Shown: positions 1 through 8,472, counted from the first letter of the stretch. The stretch is 62,886 bases of DNA from Melioribacteraceae bacterium (GCA_021647785.1 JAKIUC010000023.1:1-62886), one strand, 5' to 3'. The notes: generated by a model not told the origin, from the letters alone. Program-made: numbers and translations.

Positions 1-336
1 ATTATTATTCTCTGCTCCACTGTATTCCCATGTTATTGTTTTTGTACTCCCTTCTGCAACATTGAGTCCAATATCTCCGGTTGTGGCACCATAATCAAAA
101 TTCCAAGTGGCACCGCCATCTTCAGAGACTTCCATATATATTGTAAATGTGCTTTCTTCTGCATCTGCAACATCGTAAGTTACGTTTACTGTTGTGCCAT
201 CAATTGTAAATGCCACATTTTCAACTACTGGGTTTGTGTTTTGTGCAAATACTTCTTCTGGGCTAAGCACAAGTAGTTGTGTTGTTACAAAAGCAAGTAT
301 TGTTAAATGTAATAGTATATTTTTAATCTTCATCAT
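1..336 (-). CDS. Secreted Ig/Fn3-like beta-sandwich protein, N-terminal part (cut by window edge)
   Basis: The reading frame is open from the ATG at 336 (or the adjacent ATG at 333) to base 1, giving 112 residues with no stop, so the C-terminal part lies outside the window. GGAG stands a few bases upstream. The N-terminus is a typical signal peptide: a short basic start, a hydrophobic stretch of about 20 residues and an A-Q junction near residue 32 (EEVFAQNTN). What follows looks like an all-beta domain with VTYDV, VSEDGGATW and GDIGLNV...KTITWEY. This pattern is known in front of formylglycine-generating-enzyme-like (SUMF1) domains in related bacteria, but that domain is not visible here. 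Function is therefore inferred only as an exported surface or periplasmic protein. Confidence 0.6.
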   Translation of the reverse strand, partial: MMKIKNILLHLTILAFVTTQLLVLSPEEVFAQNTNPVVENVAFTIDGTTVNVTYDVADAEESTFTIYMEVSEDGGATWNFDYGATTGDIGLNVAEGSTKTITWEYSGAENNN

Positions 337-356
337 AAACTCCATTTTTTTCATGA

Positions 357-385
357 GATTCCCGATGAAAGCATTCGGGAATGAC
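357..385. repeat. 29-nt stem-loop repeat, copy 1
   Basis: A short imperfect hairpin (ATTCCCGA...TTCGGGAAT) followed by GAC. Two similar 29-nt units occur at 10400-10428 and 45709-45737. All are intergenic; this one lies directly upstream of the gene starting at 336. Confidence 0.5.
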
Positions 386-474
386 ATTGTCTTTATCTTT
401 TGTGTGTTTCATTTTAAAAGCAACCCCGCAAATTGTGGGACTCTCCTAAAATAAATATCTCGCTATGCGAGACT

Positions 475-1176
475 TTATTTCAGCAAGAGCATTTTCTTAA
501 TATCTGTAAAACCTTGATTCGTTGTTAGTTTGTAGAAGTAAACTCCATTACTCAAGTTTGTGGCGTCAAAGTTTAGCTTATAACTACCTTCATTTTGAGT
601 TTTACTTACTAATGTTGAAATTACATTGCCCAACACATCGTAAACTTTAATTGTTACAAAAGATGCTTTTGGTATTGAATAAGAAATTACTGTCGTAGGA
701 TTAAATGGATTTGGATAGTTTTGTCTTAAAACATATTCTTTAGTTAAATTACTTTTTAATTCTATTATCTGAGAATACTCAAACTTGCCATCAGTATCTA
801 TTTGCTTTAAGCGGTATGAAGTATTGCCACTTAATAGATTTGGGTCAACATACGAATAATCTTTGGGCGAATTACTATTTCCATGCCCATTCACAAAACC
901 TATTGTCTCAAAACCTTCGAGGTTTGCCAAACCTCGAAGGTTTGTTCTCCGTTGAATTTCAAAACCATAATTGTTTACTTCTGTTGCTGTTGTCCAACTT
1001 AACAAAACAACATTTGTTGCTGAGCCAGTCGAAGTACTTTTTACTATTGCACTAAAAGATGTTAACTCTACTGGTAATGGTCCCACAGTTGATTGCCCTT
1101 CTCCAATTCCAGCTTGCACGTTAGGTGTTAATGCTAATAGCATAATTGTAAAAATAATTAATAATAGCTTGCTCAT
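475..1176 (-). CDS. Secreted protein with type IX secretion C-terminal sorting domain
   Basis: A 233-residue exported protein. The chosen start is the ATG at 1176, preceded by AAGGA about 8 nt upstream and followed by a signal peptide (MSKLLLIIFTIMLLALTPN, cut after VQA); the longer frame to 1293 only adds residues in front of it. Residues about 30-145 form one beta-sandwich domain (LPVELTSFSA...VLLSWTTATEVNNYGFEIQ...YRLKQIDTDG) typical of Ignavibacteria surface proteins. The last 75 residues, from NYPNPFNPTTVISY to the KKMLLLK end, match the type A sorting domain of the type IX secretion system. A paralogue sits at 61484-62230. A 33-bp perfect palindrome is embedded in the coding region, making the protein a few residues longer than the paralogue there. 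Binding partner or substrate is unknown. Confidence 0.85.
   Translation of the reverse strand: MSKLLLIIFTIMLLALTPNVQAGIGEGQSTVGPLPVELTSFSAIVKSTSTGSATNVVLLSWTTATEVNNYGFEIQRRTNLRGLANLEGFETIGFVNGHGNSNSPKDYSYVDPNLLSGNTSYRLKQIDTDGKFEYSQIIELKSNLTKEYVLRQNYPNPFNPTTVISYSIPKASFVTIKVYDVLGNVISTLVSKTQNEGSYKLNFDATNLSNGVYFYKLTTNQGFTDIKKMLLLK
911..943. repeat. Perfect 15-bp-arm palindrome inside a coding sequence
   Basis: Arms AAACCTTCGAGGTTT and AAACCTCGAAGGTTT are separated by only GCC. The unit is 33 bp, a multiple of three, and is read in frame as part of the T9SS-sorted protein (residues around NLRGLANLEG). The paralogue at 61484 has a shorter, unrelated stretch at this point. Confidence 0.8.
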
Positions 1177-1338
1177 TTTGTTATCCTTAAAATTTTGTGG
1201 TTGGCTAAAGAGATATGTTGAGTTCAAAAAATAAATCCTTGAGATAAGTATTAATTGTATTATTAAGTATCCACACTTTTTATACCAACTCATTTATGCT
1301 TTAATAATAGAATATTTACTTATTTCATGTTTCAAAAG

Positions 1339-1378
1339 TGCAACATTTTGGCATTGCTATGTTGCATTTTTGAATCAT
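1339..1378. repeat. TGCAACAT / ATGTTGCAT palindromic element, copy 1
   Basis: An inverted repeat (TGCAACAT, 12-nt spacer, ATGTTGCA) followed by TTTTGAATCAT. The 20-nt right half (1359-1378) is identical to 5641-5660 in front of the sensor kinase. It lies upstream of the minus-strand T9SS gene. It could be a transcription factor operator or simply a dispersed repeat. The rest of the 1177-1472 gap holds no gene that I can see. Confidence 0.45.
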
Positions 1379-1472
1379 AAAAGATATTTGGTGTAATTAA
1401 AAAGATGATTTGTTGTTTTAATCTGTAGTAATTCTGAGGGTTAAATTTTGGAGGGTTTTGGGTTCTTAAAAT

Positions 1473-1889
1473 TTATACTATTTCTTTTGACCAATTTTCG
1501 ACTTTTAATCCTGGGATTCTGTTAAAATGACTTTCATTATTTGTAACCATAATCATTTCATTATCAATGGCAATTCCAGCTATTAATAAATCAATATCAT
1601 CTACAGTCCTACCACTCTTTTTAAGTAATGAGTATAATTCTGCTGAAATTTTTGCCGATTTTTCAGTCATTGGAATAATTAAATTTTCAATAACAAAATC
1701 TTCAAATATTTTCAATTGTTTAGTAGCATTCTTAGCTAACAGACCACCAACAATTTCGTAGTAAGTAATTAAACTGATTTCAATCAAATCATAATTCTGC
1801 AAATACTTCTGAAAATTATTAATTACAATTTTATTGCCTTTAAAATGGTAGGAAAGTATATCAGTATCTATAAGAACTCTATTCATCAA
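1473..1889 (-). CDS. vapC: VapC-family PIN-domain toxin (ribonuclease)
   Basis: A 138-residue single PIN domain, the usual size for VapC toxins, which cleave RNA with a Mg-dependent acidic site. The expected acidic residues are in place: Asp in LIDTDILSYH near the N-terminus, Glu in YYEIVGGL around residue 45, the DDIDLLIAG stretch near residue 98, and the VTNNESHF...GLKVENW ending typical of the family. The ATG at 1889 (or 1886) lies inside the 3' end of the upstream antitoxin gene, an 8-11 nt overlap that implies translational coupling. The pair is complete and looks functional. The RNA target cannot be predicted from sequence. Confidence 0.9.
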   Translation of the reverse strand: MMNRVLIDTDILSYHFKGNKIVINNFQKYLQNYDLIEISLITYYEIVGGLLAKNATKQLKIFEDFVIENLIIPMTEKSAKISAELYSLLKKSGRTVDDIDLLIAGIAIDNEMIMVTNNESHFNRIPGLKVENWSKEIV

Positions 1890-2115
1890 TTCTTATTCTG
1901 TTTTTTTTACGATTATTAATTAAATCTTTTGTAAAACCATCAAATATAGTATCATCAATATCATGCCAAGCACCAGCAAAAGATAGAGCATTGGAATTTT
2001 TCCTTACCCCAATCTCAAGTTTTGAGACGTATTCATCTAATTCTTTAAGTTTTTCTTTAGGAATTAGATTTACACGTCTGAGAATTTGATTTCGTCTTTG
2101 CTTTTCAGTAATCAT
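1879..2115 (-). CDS. vapB: VapB-like antitoxin
   Basis: A 78-residue basic/acidic protein directly upstream of and overlapping vapC. The N-terminal part (EKQRRNQILRRVNLIPKEKL) is helical and could bind DNA. The middle ALSFAGAWHDIDDTIFDGFT followed by an Arg/Lys-rich tail (NNRKKNRIRIDE) is the toxin-binding pattern seen in antitoxins paired with PIN toxins in Bacteroidota. Its role would be to mask the VapC active site and autoregulate the operon. The identification rests on gene order, size and this tail; the DNA-binding fold type is not certain. Confidence 0.8.
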   Translation of the reverse strand: MITEKQRRNQILRRVNLIPKEKLKELDEYVSKLEIGVRKNSNALSFAGAWHDIDDTIFDGFTKDLINNRKKNRIRIDE

Positions 2116-2567
2116 AATTATAAATCTTTATTTAAAATATAATTCATAATACAATAGAATCGAATAATTGTCAATATTTTTATGTGTTAGTTCATATGGC
2201 GGCAAAGCCGCAAACGACAAAAATCAAATTATAAATAACAAATTGAGAACCAAGAAATTAAATTTTGAAATTTGATTTTTGTCGTTTATTTGTTATTTGT
2301 TTTTGATCATTTGAAATTTCTTAACATAAAAAAACACCTGTCCCGCCTGTCTCGAGTTTTTTTGGGGAGTATTTTCCGAATGTCTCGGACTCCCTCGGAG
2401 GATGCCTATGGCAAGGTTCTAATACTAAAAATGATTCCCTTTCTCCATTATTTTTGGGAAACAATACTTAAACAATTTAAGTTTTTTACAATTAAGAAAT
2501 TCGACTATTACTCACCACTTTGATTTTTGGTCTTGACTATTCCCCATTCTATTGATACTTTTACGTT
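2116..2567. other. Gene-free stretch with inverted repeats
   Basis: No convincing gene. It holds a 19-bp perfect inverted repeat (arms 2212-2230 and 2269-2287, starting AAACGACAAAAATC) and, near 2330-2355, a run resembling part of the repeat found intact at 5376-5417 and 58444-58485. A short open frame at 2272-2523 lies across these repeats and is not credible as a gene. Confidence 0.5.
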
Positions 2568-3716
2568 ATGAAACGATATCTTTATGCAAATATTTTGAAT
2601 GACCTATCAAACAAAATGGTTTTTATTACAGGACCAAGACAGGTTGGAAAAACTTATCTTGCAAAAGAGATTATGACTGAGTTTCAAAATCCACAATATT
2701 TAAATTACGATAATGTTCTTGACCAAAAAATAATAGCAGAACAAAGCTGGAAAAGAAATGCCGATTTAATTGTGTTTGATGAACTACACAAAATGAAGAA
2801 TTGGAAAATATATTTAAAAGGAATTTTCGACACACGAAAAAATAATGAATCGATACTTGTTACAGGTAGTGCCAGACTCGATACTTTCAGACAAACCGGG
2901 GAGTCTCTTGCGGGCAGGTATCACCATCTGCGTCTTAATCCATTTTCTGTAAAGGAGGTTAGTGAATCAATTTCAGCATACAATGCAGTTGAAGCTTTTC
3001 ATCAATTTAGTGGATTTCCTGAACCATTTTTAAATAGTCTAAACAAAAATAATATCACAGCAGTTGAGTTTTCAAATAGATGGCGTAACCAATATTATAC
3101 AGATTTAGTCCGTGAAGATATTTTGGAGTTTGGTAAGTTACAAGAGTTACGGGCAATTAAGAACCTTTTAGAAATGTTACGTTATAAAGTTGGTTCTCCA
3201 ATTTCGTATAAAGGGTTAGCTGAAGACCTTCAAATTTCGCCAACAACTGTGAAAAAATATATTGAAATTTTAGAAAGTCTCTATATTGTTTTTCTTATAA
3301 AACCATTTCACAAAAACATAGCACGTTCTATTTTAAAAGAACCTAAACTATATTTTTTCGATTCATCATATATTGTTGGAGATGAGGGTATAAAATTAGA
3401 AAATACCGTTGCACTTCACTTATTAAAGCACACACAATATTTATACGATACAAAAGGAGAGGCAATTTCTCTTGCTTACGTTAAGACAAAAGAGAAAAAG
3501 GAAGTAGATTTCGTTATTGTAAAAGAAGGAAAACCAACCGACTTTATTGAGGTTAAATTAACTAACAAAACCATCTCACCAAACCTCTACTATTTTGCAA
3601 ACAGATTTGAAAATGCTAATTTTATTCAATTAGTCCATAATTTGGATAATGCCCAACACAAAAATGGTATTGATTTGTTAAATGCAAGTAATTGGTTAAT
3701 TAGTTTATCTGCTTAA
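2568..3716 (+). CDS. AAA_14/DUF4143-type ATPase
   Basis: A 382-residue protein of the large family of ATPases with an N-terminal AAA domain and a C-terminal DUF4143 domain. Visible motifs are Walker A GPRQVGKT at about residues 22-29, Walker B LIVFDELHKM near residue 68, and the sensor-like TGSARLD near residue 100. The middle contains a winged-helix-like segment (SYKGLAEDLQISPTTVKKYIEIL). The C-terminal part has EVDFVIV...DFIEVKL, an arrangement resembling a PD-(D/E)XK nuclease core. The physiological role of the family is not established; members are frequent in genomic islands. It is convergent with a second member at 3788-5017. An ATG with a weak ribosome site was used as start. Confidence 0.85.
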   Translation: MKRYLYANILNDLSNKMVFITGPRQVGKTYLAKEIMTEFQNPQYLNYDNVLDQKIIAEQSWKRNADLIVFDELHKMKNWKIYLKGIFDTRKNNESILVTGSARLDTFRQTGESLAGRYHHLRLNPFSVKEVSESISAYNAVEAFHQFSGFPEPFLNSLNKNNITAVEFSNRWRNQYYTDLVREDILEFGKLQELRAIKNLLEMLRYKVGSPISYKGLAEDLQISPTTVKKYIEILESLYIVFLIKPFHKNIARSILKEPKLYFFDSSYIVGDEGIKLENTVALHLLKHTQYLYDTKGEAISLAYVKTKEKKEVDFVIVKEGKPTDFIEVKLTNKTISPNLYYFANRFENANFIQLVHNLDNAQHKNGIDLLNASNWLISLSA

Positions 3717-3740
3717 TCTGATTTTTACATTTATTACATT

Positions 3741-3767
3741 AAATAATATTTTTCCATGATATTATTT
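3741..3767. terminator. Possible bidirectional terminator
   Basis: A 9-bp AT-only hairpin (AAATAATAT / ATATTATTT) between the 3' ends of two convergent ATPase genes. The stem is weak, so this is only a candidate. Confidence 0.3.
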
Positions 3768-3787
3768 ACAAAAACAATCAATTATTC

Positions 3788-5017
3788 TTACCCATTCTTC
3801 ATCCAATTAATAGCACTTATTAGTCTAATCTTTTTTTCATTGCCGTACCAGTTAAAGGTATCTATTGATGTTTGGTTTTCCGTTATAATAGTTAGATTAT
3901 CACAATCAAGTTCCTTAGAAGCCTCAAGTAATGATCGTTTTTCTCGGTTCAATGTTTTTGGATTTTCAATATTAACTGATACTTGGATTAATTCTTCTAT
4001 TGAATTTCCACTCTGAATTACAAAATCTACTTCATAATTCTTTTTCCAATAAAACACTTTTTTATTTTCGGAAGATATTTTTCGGAGAATTTCAATTGCT
4101 ACAATATTTTCGAGCCTCTTTCCTCTATTCTGCGAAACATTAAATGCAATACTATTAATAAATCCATTATCAATTAAATAAGTTTTTTTATAGGAACTCA
4201 ATTGCTCTTTTAACTTGAAAGAAAATTTTGGTATTTGAAAAAACATCATAGTATTAAGTAAGTATAAAAGATATTTTGAAACGGTGCGTTCATTATATTT
4301 TACAATTTTTGATAGATTCCTAATTGAAGTTTCGCTGCAAGAATTTGAAACCATCATAGTAGCTAATTTTTCAACCATTACTGGGTCGCGTGGTTTATAC
4401 CTTATAACTATGTCTTTATAAATTGTGTCTCTAAAAAGCATTTTTAGATAATCTATAGATTCAATTCCTTTAGTTATTATTTCAGGGTAACCTCCGGTAT
4501 TCAGTAATGTGTAAAAAATATCTTTCTGAGTAGTTTCATCACTCAATTCTGAAGCGTTTAATAGTTCGTTAAATGAAAAAGGGAAAATATTTACTACAGA
4601 ATTTCTTCCAGTTAAATGAGTTGATAATTCCCCCGAAAGTAGATTTGAATTACTCCCGGTAATAACAATTTTTTTTCCATTCCGAGCAAGTCTATTAACA
4701 AAAAGCTCCCATCCTTCTAAATTTTGAATTTCATCAAAAAAAAGTATTTCGGGGTTCGAATAAACACTATTTATGTTTGAAATTATCTCATCGTAGTTCG
4801 AAAGATTAACCAGTCTTTCATCATCAAAGTTAATATACCCAAAATTATTATTCTTCAAATAATGTAAACCAAAAAACGATTTTCCGGCTCTTCTCGGTCC
4901 AATAATTACATTTATCAATCCAGAAGTAATATCTAACTTTTGATGGCGTGGTAAATAATTAGCGGAGAGTAGTTTATCTCGTTCATTCTTTTGATATTGT
5001 ATTATTTCTCTTAACAT
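3788..5017 (-). CDS. AAA_14/DUF4143-type ATPase
   Basis: A 409-residue ATPase of the same family as its convergent neighbour but only distantly similar. It has Walker A GPRRAGKS near residues 40-47, Walker B EILFFDEIQN near residue 93 and ITGSNSNLLSGEL as the sensor region with HLTGR following, all classic for this family. The C-terminal domain ends with YEVDFVIQ...LIQVSVNI, where the EVK seen in the neighbour is replaced by QVS, so any nuclease-like function is less likely here. Cellular role unknown. Start at the ATG giving MLREIIQYQKNER; no strong ribosome site is visible. Confidence 0.85.
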   Translation of the reverse strand: MLREIIQYQKNERDKLLSANYLPRHQKLDITSGLINVIIGPRRAGKSFFGLHYLKNNNFGYINFDDERLVNLSNYDEIISNINSVYSNPEILFFDEIQNLEGWELFVNRLARNGKKIVITGSNSNLLSGELSTHLTGRNSVVNIFPFSFNELLNASELSDETTQKDIFYTLLNTGGYPEIITKGIESIDYLKMLFRDTIYKDIVIRYKPRDPVMVEKLATMMVSNSCSETSIRNLSKIVKYNERTVSKYLLYLLNTMMFFQIPKFSFKLKEQLSSYKKTYLIDNGFINSIAFNVSQNRGKRLENIVAIEILRKISSENKKVFYWKKNYEVDFVIQSGNSIEELIQVSVNIENPKTLNREKRSLLEASKELDCDNLTIITENQTSIDTFNWYGNEKKIRLISAINWMKNG

Positions 5018-5160
5018 ACGTCAATTCTTTGTATAAGTGCTGTATTATAGCAACAACAATACGTAAATATTGCAAACTTTGCAAGAAATATTATTGAATG
5101 GTTTCAGTAACTTTCTTTTTAGTTAAAAAAAGAATTAATTAAGGAACTTCATTTCTAAAT

Positions 5161-5600
5161 AGTGTTTGGTCGGATACTTACACGCTTTGCGGTACAGGTG
5201 TAACAGATTTAATACAAATGAGTTATACGGTTTTTGTAATGAACAAAATTGTTCTATTGTTATCACAAGCTATCACCAACAATTTAGCAATGGAGCAATC
5301 CGCCACGGCGAATAGAATATTCATTCCTTCTAATAGATGTAAGTCTTTTGTTTCTATTGTATTATAGTATTACCACCTAAATCCTTCCCGCAAAAAGAGC
5401 GGGACAAGTTGTTTTTTTTTGTAAAGAAATAAAACACCAAAAACAATGACCAAACAACAAATAAATCTCAATACTCAAACACAAAACAACAAACAATAAG
5501 TTTTGAATTTAGGCGTTGGAATTTGGAATTTGTTTGTTTTTTAGGAATTGTGTTTTGGAATTTGCACCGTAGGAGCGATATGAATAACCGACCAAACACT
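5161..5600. repeat. 440-bp segment bounded by 13-bp inverted repeats
   Basis: AGTGTTTGGTCGG at 5161-5173 and its exact complement CCGACCAAACACT at 5588-5600. The segment contains the 42-bp dispersed repeat and a GCACCGTAGGAGCGATATG-like piece. It could be a non-autonomous element or a decayed insertion. Confidence 0.4.
5376..5417 (-). repeat. 42-bp dispersed repeat, copy 1
   Basis: Identical, in inverse orientation, to 58444-58485. It includes a CCCGCAAAAAGAGCGGG hairpin. Confidence 0.85.
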
Positions 5601-5620
5601 AATTAGTAAAATGTAAAAAA

Positions 5621-5660
5621 TGCAACATTTAATAATTTTCATGTTGCATTTTTGAATCAT
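5621..5660. repeat. TGCAACAT / ATGTTGCAT palindromic element, copy 2
   Basis: An inverted repeat (TGCAACAT, 12-nt spacer, ATGTTGCA) extended by TTTTGAATCAT, about 105 nt upstream of the sensor kinase start. Its right 20 nt are identical to 1359-1378. Possible operator. Confidence 0.45.
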
Positions 5661-5764
5661 TTAGTATATTAGAATGTTAGCTTTTAATGTTAAATCCTTT
5701 TTGGATTGATTTTTGTAGCTTTAAACATTGCAATCTTTTTAATTTTTTATTTTTGTAATCTTTT

Positions 5765-8206
5765 TTGACACCAAAACAAAAAACATATAGCTTATTATTT
5801 TTAATTGCACTACTTGTTAGTACTGTGCTTTATAATTTTGTTTTATTAAAGCAATTACCGAAGTTAAGTTTTTCTGTTACTAAAAACCAGCCGTTCCGCT
5901 CACCCGAGGAGAAACAAACATATTTGTTTCGTGATTTAAATAAAGATGGTATAGATGAAAAAGTGAAATTAAAAACGAGATACGAAGATAAATCAACTTT
6001 TTCTATTGTTGTTTATACACTACCAGAAAACCCAATTGTACAATTTAATTTTAAATGTTCCAATATGACAATTGATTGGATTGCATTTGCTGATGTTGTG
6101 GGTGATTCTACTGAAGAGATAATACCATTTTATGAAAAAAATGATACAATATTTTGTGCAATAGCTGATATTTCTGAATCGAAATTTGTTGAAAAAGATA
6201 TTTTTGTTCTTGCGAAACCAGAGACAATATATTCAGATACTTGGAATCCACTAATACACATTTTAGGAGTTAAACAAAACAAACTGAGTGAGCAAGAAGT
6301 TATTATTGCTATTCAAACAGATTATGCACAAGTGCCAAGAGGTCTATTTGCATTTAACTTAACTACAATGGAGGTAACAAAATCATTTTTTATTGGTGCT
6401 TCTGTAAGCTATGGATGTACATCTTTTTTCGATTTAAATGGTGATGGAATTGATGAAATAGTATTATCAACAAGTGCAACTATGAACAATGGAAGTTTAC
6501 CAAAATTACCACACTTTAACGATCTAAAATCGTGGCTAATTGTTTTAGATAATAATTTTGATACACTTTTTACAAAGAGTATAAACAAACCTTTTTCATC
6601 CATTGTTAGTGATTATTTAATTGGAGAAAAGGAAAATTTTCTAATAAGTAAATTTTGGGATGGAGAAGAGAGTCATATTTTAAAAATTAGTTCAAATGGG
6701 GAGATAGTAAAGAAGTATTCCATTAAGGAAAGGAATATTTCTTTTATTCAAAACTTCCATTATAAGAATTCTAAAAATATTTTAATTAAAGGTAAGGATG
6801 CATTATATAAATTTGATTTTGACTTAAATTTACTCAGTAAAGTTGAATTTAAGGGTAGAATAATAGAATGCTATTCAGTAAACATAGATTCTGATAAAGA
6901 GAATGAGTTTATACTCTGGCAAGAAAATGTAATTGAAATATTAGATGACGATTTATCATTAATTTTAACTTTAGATAACAAGGTTAGCTATAACCCTTCA
7001 TTGATGAAAATAGTACATACTAAAACAAACAATGGATTTGTATTTTACTTAAATTCATCCGAGAGAGTTTTTCAATTTATTTTAGTACCAAATCCACTTT
7101 ATGATTTTAGATACTTATTCTTTATCGGAATTTTAATTGCCACATATCTGTTAGGACTAATTCTTCATTTTATTCTAAACCAAATTTTCGTGTTCATCCA
7201 TTTGTTAGATAATTCTACACAAGAATCACGAATTGGAATAATTATTTTAAATCCTAATAAACAAGTTAGTTTTGGAAATAAAAGTGTGAAATATTTGTTA
7301 AGTTCAACTGATATTAAAATATCAAAAAAGAGCGATTTAGTAAAAGCAATAAAAAAAGAGGTAGTATTTACCAACACAATTACAAAAGCGTTAAAAGAAA
7401 AAATTGATTTGAAGGAAGAGTTTATTTTAACAAACGGTAAAATTGTTGCTGTAAATATTATTCCTATTAAAACACCACTTAACTTACTACTTGCTTTATA
7501 TATTCAAATTGACGACTTAACAGATTCTCTCTTAAACGATAGAGCAAAAACTTTAGCTCACTCAATTCAGAAAGTTGCACACGAAATTAAAACTCCACTA
7601 TCATCTGTATTATTAAGTTTAGATTCTTTGGAACAAAATTTGAGTAGCTCTGATAATAAACAATCCACAGATGATGATTTTACAGTTGCAAGAAAAGAGA
7701 TTGACCGAATAAAAAAATTCATAAATGGTTTCTTAAAATTTGCAAATATGTCTGGAATTCAATTACAAGAATGCAATCTTAAAGAGATAATTGAAAACTC
7801 GTTATTGCGATTCTCTACATATTTATCCAGCGGAATTGAGATTGTTATTAACGTTGATGAAAAAATAGTTGTAACTGTTGACTCTTATCAAATTGAAGAG
7901 GTCTTTCAAGTATTTATTGAAAATAGTATTGACGCCATGCACGGCAAAGGAAAAATTGAAATAATTGCAATTAAAAATGAAAACGAGAATATAAATATTT
8001 CAATTAAAGATTATGGAAACGGAATAAGTGATGAAAAACTGCCAACAATATTTCAGCCATACATGACAACAAAAAAAGATGGAACTGGAATGGGATTAGC
8101 AATTGCTAAGAAAATTTTGGAAGACCACGGAAGTAAGCTTAAGGTAAAATCTAAATTGGGGAAAGGAACAGAGTTTAGATTTGAGCTAAATAAATCCCTC
8201 TCTTAA
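5765..8206 (+). CDS. Membrane sensor histidine kinase with FG-GAP-like extracytoplasmic domain
   Basis: An 813-residue kinase. TM helix at about 8-28, then a ~415-residue extracytoplasmic region carrying FG-GAP-type calcium-loop motifs (DLNKDGIDE near 57, DLNGDGIDE near 222, NIDSDKENEF near 375), suggesting a beta-propeller sensor. A second TM segment spans about 445-475, followed by a PAS-like region. The catalytic core has the H-box AHEIKTPL with the phosphorylated His near residue 606, N-box FIENSIDAM near 716, G1 DYGNGIS and G2 GTGMGLAIAKK. The start is TTG at 5765; a stop lies just upstream and no ATG occurs before the first TM. No ribosome site is visible. The partner is the regulator at 8594. 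The stop codon lies in a CT-rich palindrome. The ligand is unknown. Confidence 0.85.
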   Translation: MTPKQKTYSLLFLIALLVSTVLYNFVLLKQLPKLSFSVTKNQPFRSPEEKQTYLFRDLNKDGIDEKVKLKTRYEDKSTFSIVVYTLPENPIVQFNFKCSNMTIDWIAFADVVGDSTEEIIPFYEKNDTIFCAIADISESKFVEKDIFVLAKPETIYSDTWNPLIHILGVKQNKLSEQEVIIAIQTDYAQVPRGLFAFNLTTMEVTKSFFIGASVSYGCTSFFDLNGDGIDEIVLSTSATMNNGSLPKLPHFNDLKSWLIVLDNNFDTLFTKSINKPFSSIVSDYLIGEKENFLISKFWDGEESHILKISSNGEIVKKYSIKERNISFIQNFHYKNSKNILIKGKDALYKFDFDLNLLSKVEFKGRIIECYSVNIDSDKENEFILWQENVIEILDDDLSLILTLDNKVSYNPSLMKIVHTKTNNGFVFYLNSSERVFQFILVPNPLYDFRYLFFIGILIATYLLGLILHFILNQIFVFIHLLDNSTQESRIGIIILNPNKQVSFGNKSVKYLLSSTDIKISKKSDLVKAIKKEVVFTNTITKALKEKIDLKEEFILTNGKIVAVNIIPIKTPLNLLLALYIQIDDLTDSLLNDRAKTLAHSIQKVAHEIKTPLSSVLLSLDSLEQNLSSSDNKQSTDDDFTVARKEIDRIKKFINGFLKFANMSGIQLQECNLKEIIENSLLRFSTYLSSGIEIVINVDEKIVVTVDSYQIEEVFQVFIENSIDAMHGKGKIEIIAIKNENENINISIKDYGNGISDEKLPTIFQPYMTTKKDGTGMGLAIAKKILEDHGSKLKVKSKLGKGTEFRFELNKSLS

Positions 8207-8220
8207 AAAGAGAGGGATTT
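8192..8220. repeat. CT-rich palindrome at kinase 3' end
   Basis: AAATCCCTCTCTT / AAGAGAGGGATTT, 13-bp arms with a 3-nt loop. It covers the stop codon of the kinase and supplies its last residues. Related units are at 8473-8564 and within 45797-45928. It may also end transcription, although no T-run follows. Confidence 0.7.
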
Positions 8221-8251
8221 AGGGGGTGAGGTTAAATAATTAGAGGTAAAA

Positions 8252-8452
8252 GTGAGCTTAAATAAAAAATCAAGATTAAGAATTGTTGCAAAACAATTAT
8301 GTCGTGATTTACGAAAAAATGCTACTCATTCTGAAATGATTGTCTGGGAAGTTGTAAGGAATCGAAAATTAAATGGCAAAAAGATTTATCGTCAACATCC
8401 AATCTTTTACGATTTAAATAGTGTAGAAAGTATCTTAGAGAAATTACAATGA
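8252..8452 (+). pseudogene. DUF559 (Vsr-like endonuclease fold) remnant, internally deleted
   Basis: A 66-codon frame opening with GTG after GAGG. The N-terminal half (LRKNATHSEMIVWEVVRNRKL, then NGKKIYRQHPI) is the well-conserved start of DUF559 proteins, which are normally about 115-125 residues. It then jumps straight to the usual C-terminal end (SVESILEKLQ). The central part that holds the acidic/Lys nuclease residues (the usual DFYC...EIDG region) is missing, so the product cannot be an active nuclease. It sits between two CT-rich palindromes and splits a kinase-regulator pair, which points to insertion followed by decay. Confidence 0.75.
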
Positions 8453-8472
8453 AGATGCTATTGTTCAATAAA

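Larger units (their letters stand above)
5018..5764. other. 747-nt gene-free region with repeats
   Basis: Contains a 13-bp inverted repeat bounding 5161-5600, a 42-bp dispersed repeat (5376-5417) and a palindrome shared with 1339-1378 (5621-5660). One frame is open from about 5140 to 5369 but has no recognisable start or family, so I do not call it a gene. No clear promoter for the kinase is seen. Confidence 0.5.

Noticed and set aside
1339-1366. Possible sigma-54 promoter (TGGCATTGCTATGTTGCA) upstream of the T9SS gene
   Set aside because: The spacing between GG and GC is 12 nt, not 10, and the direction is away from the gene at 1176. The sequence is better described as an inverted repeat.
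2272-2523. 83-codon ORF before the first DUF4143 ATPase
   Set aside because: It is made of repeat sequence (inverted arms and a partial dispersed repeat) and has no family resemblance.
5140-5369. Open frame of about 75 codons between the ATPase and the kinase
   Set aside because: No start codon with a ribosome site, no recognised family, odd composition, and it lies inside a repeat-rich segment.
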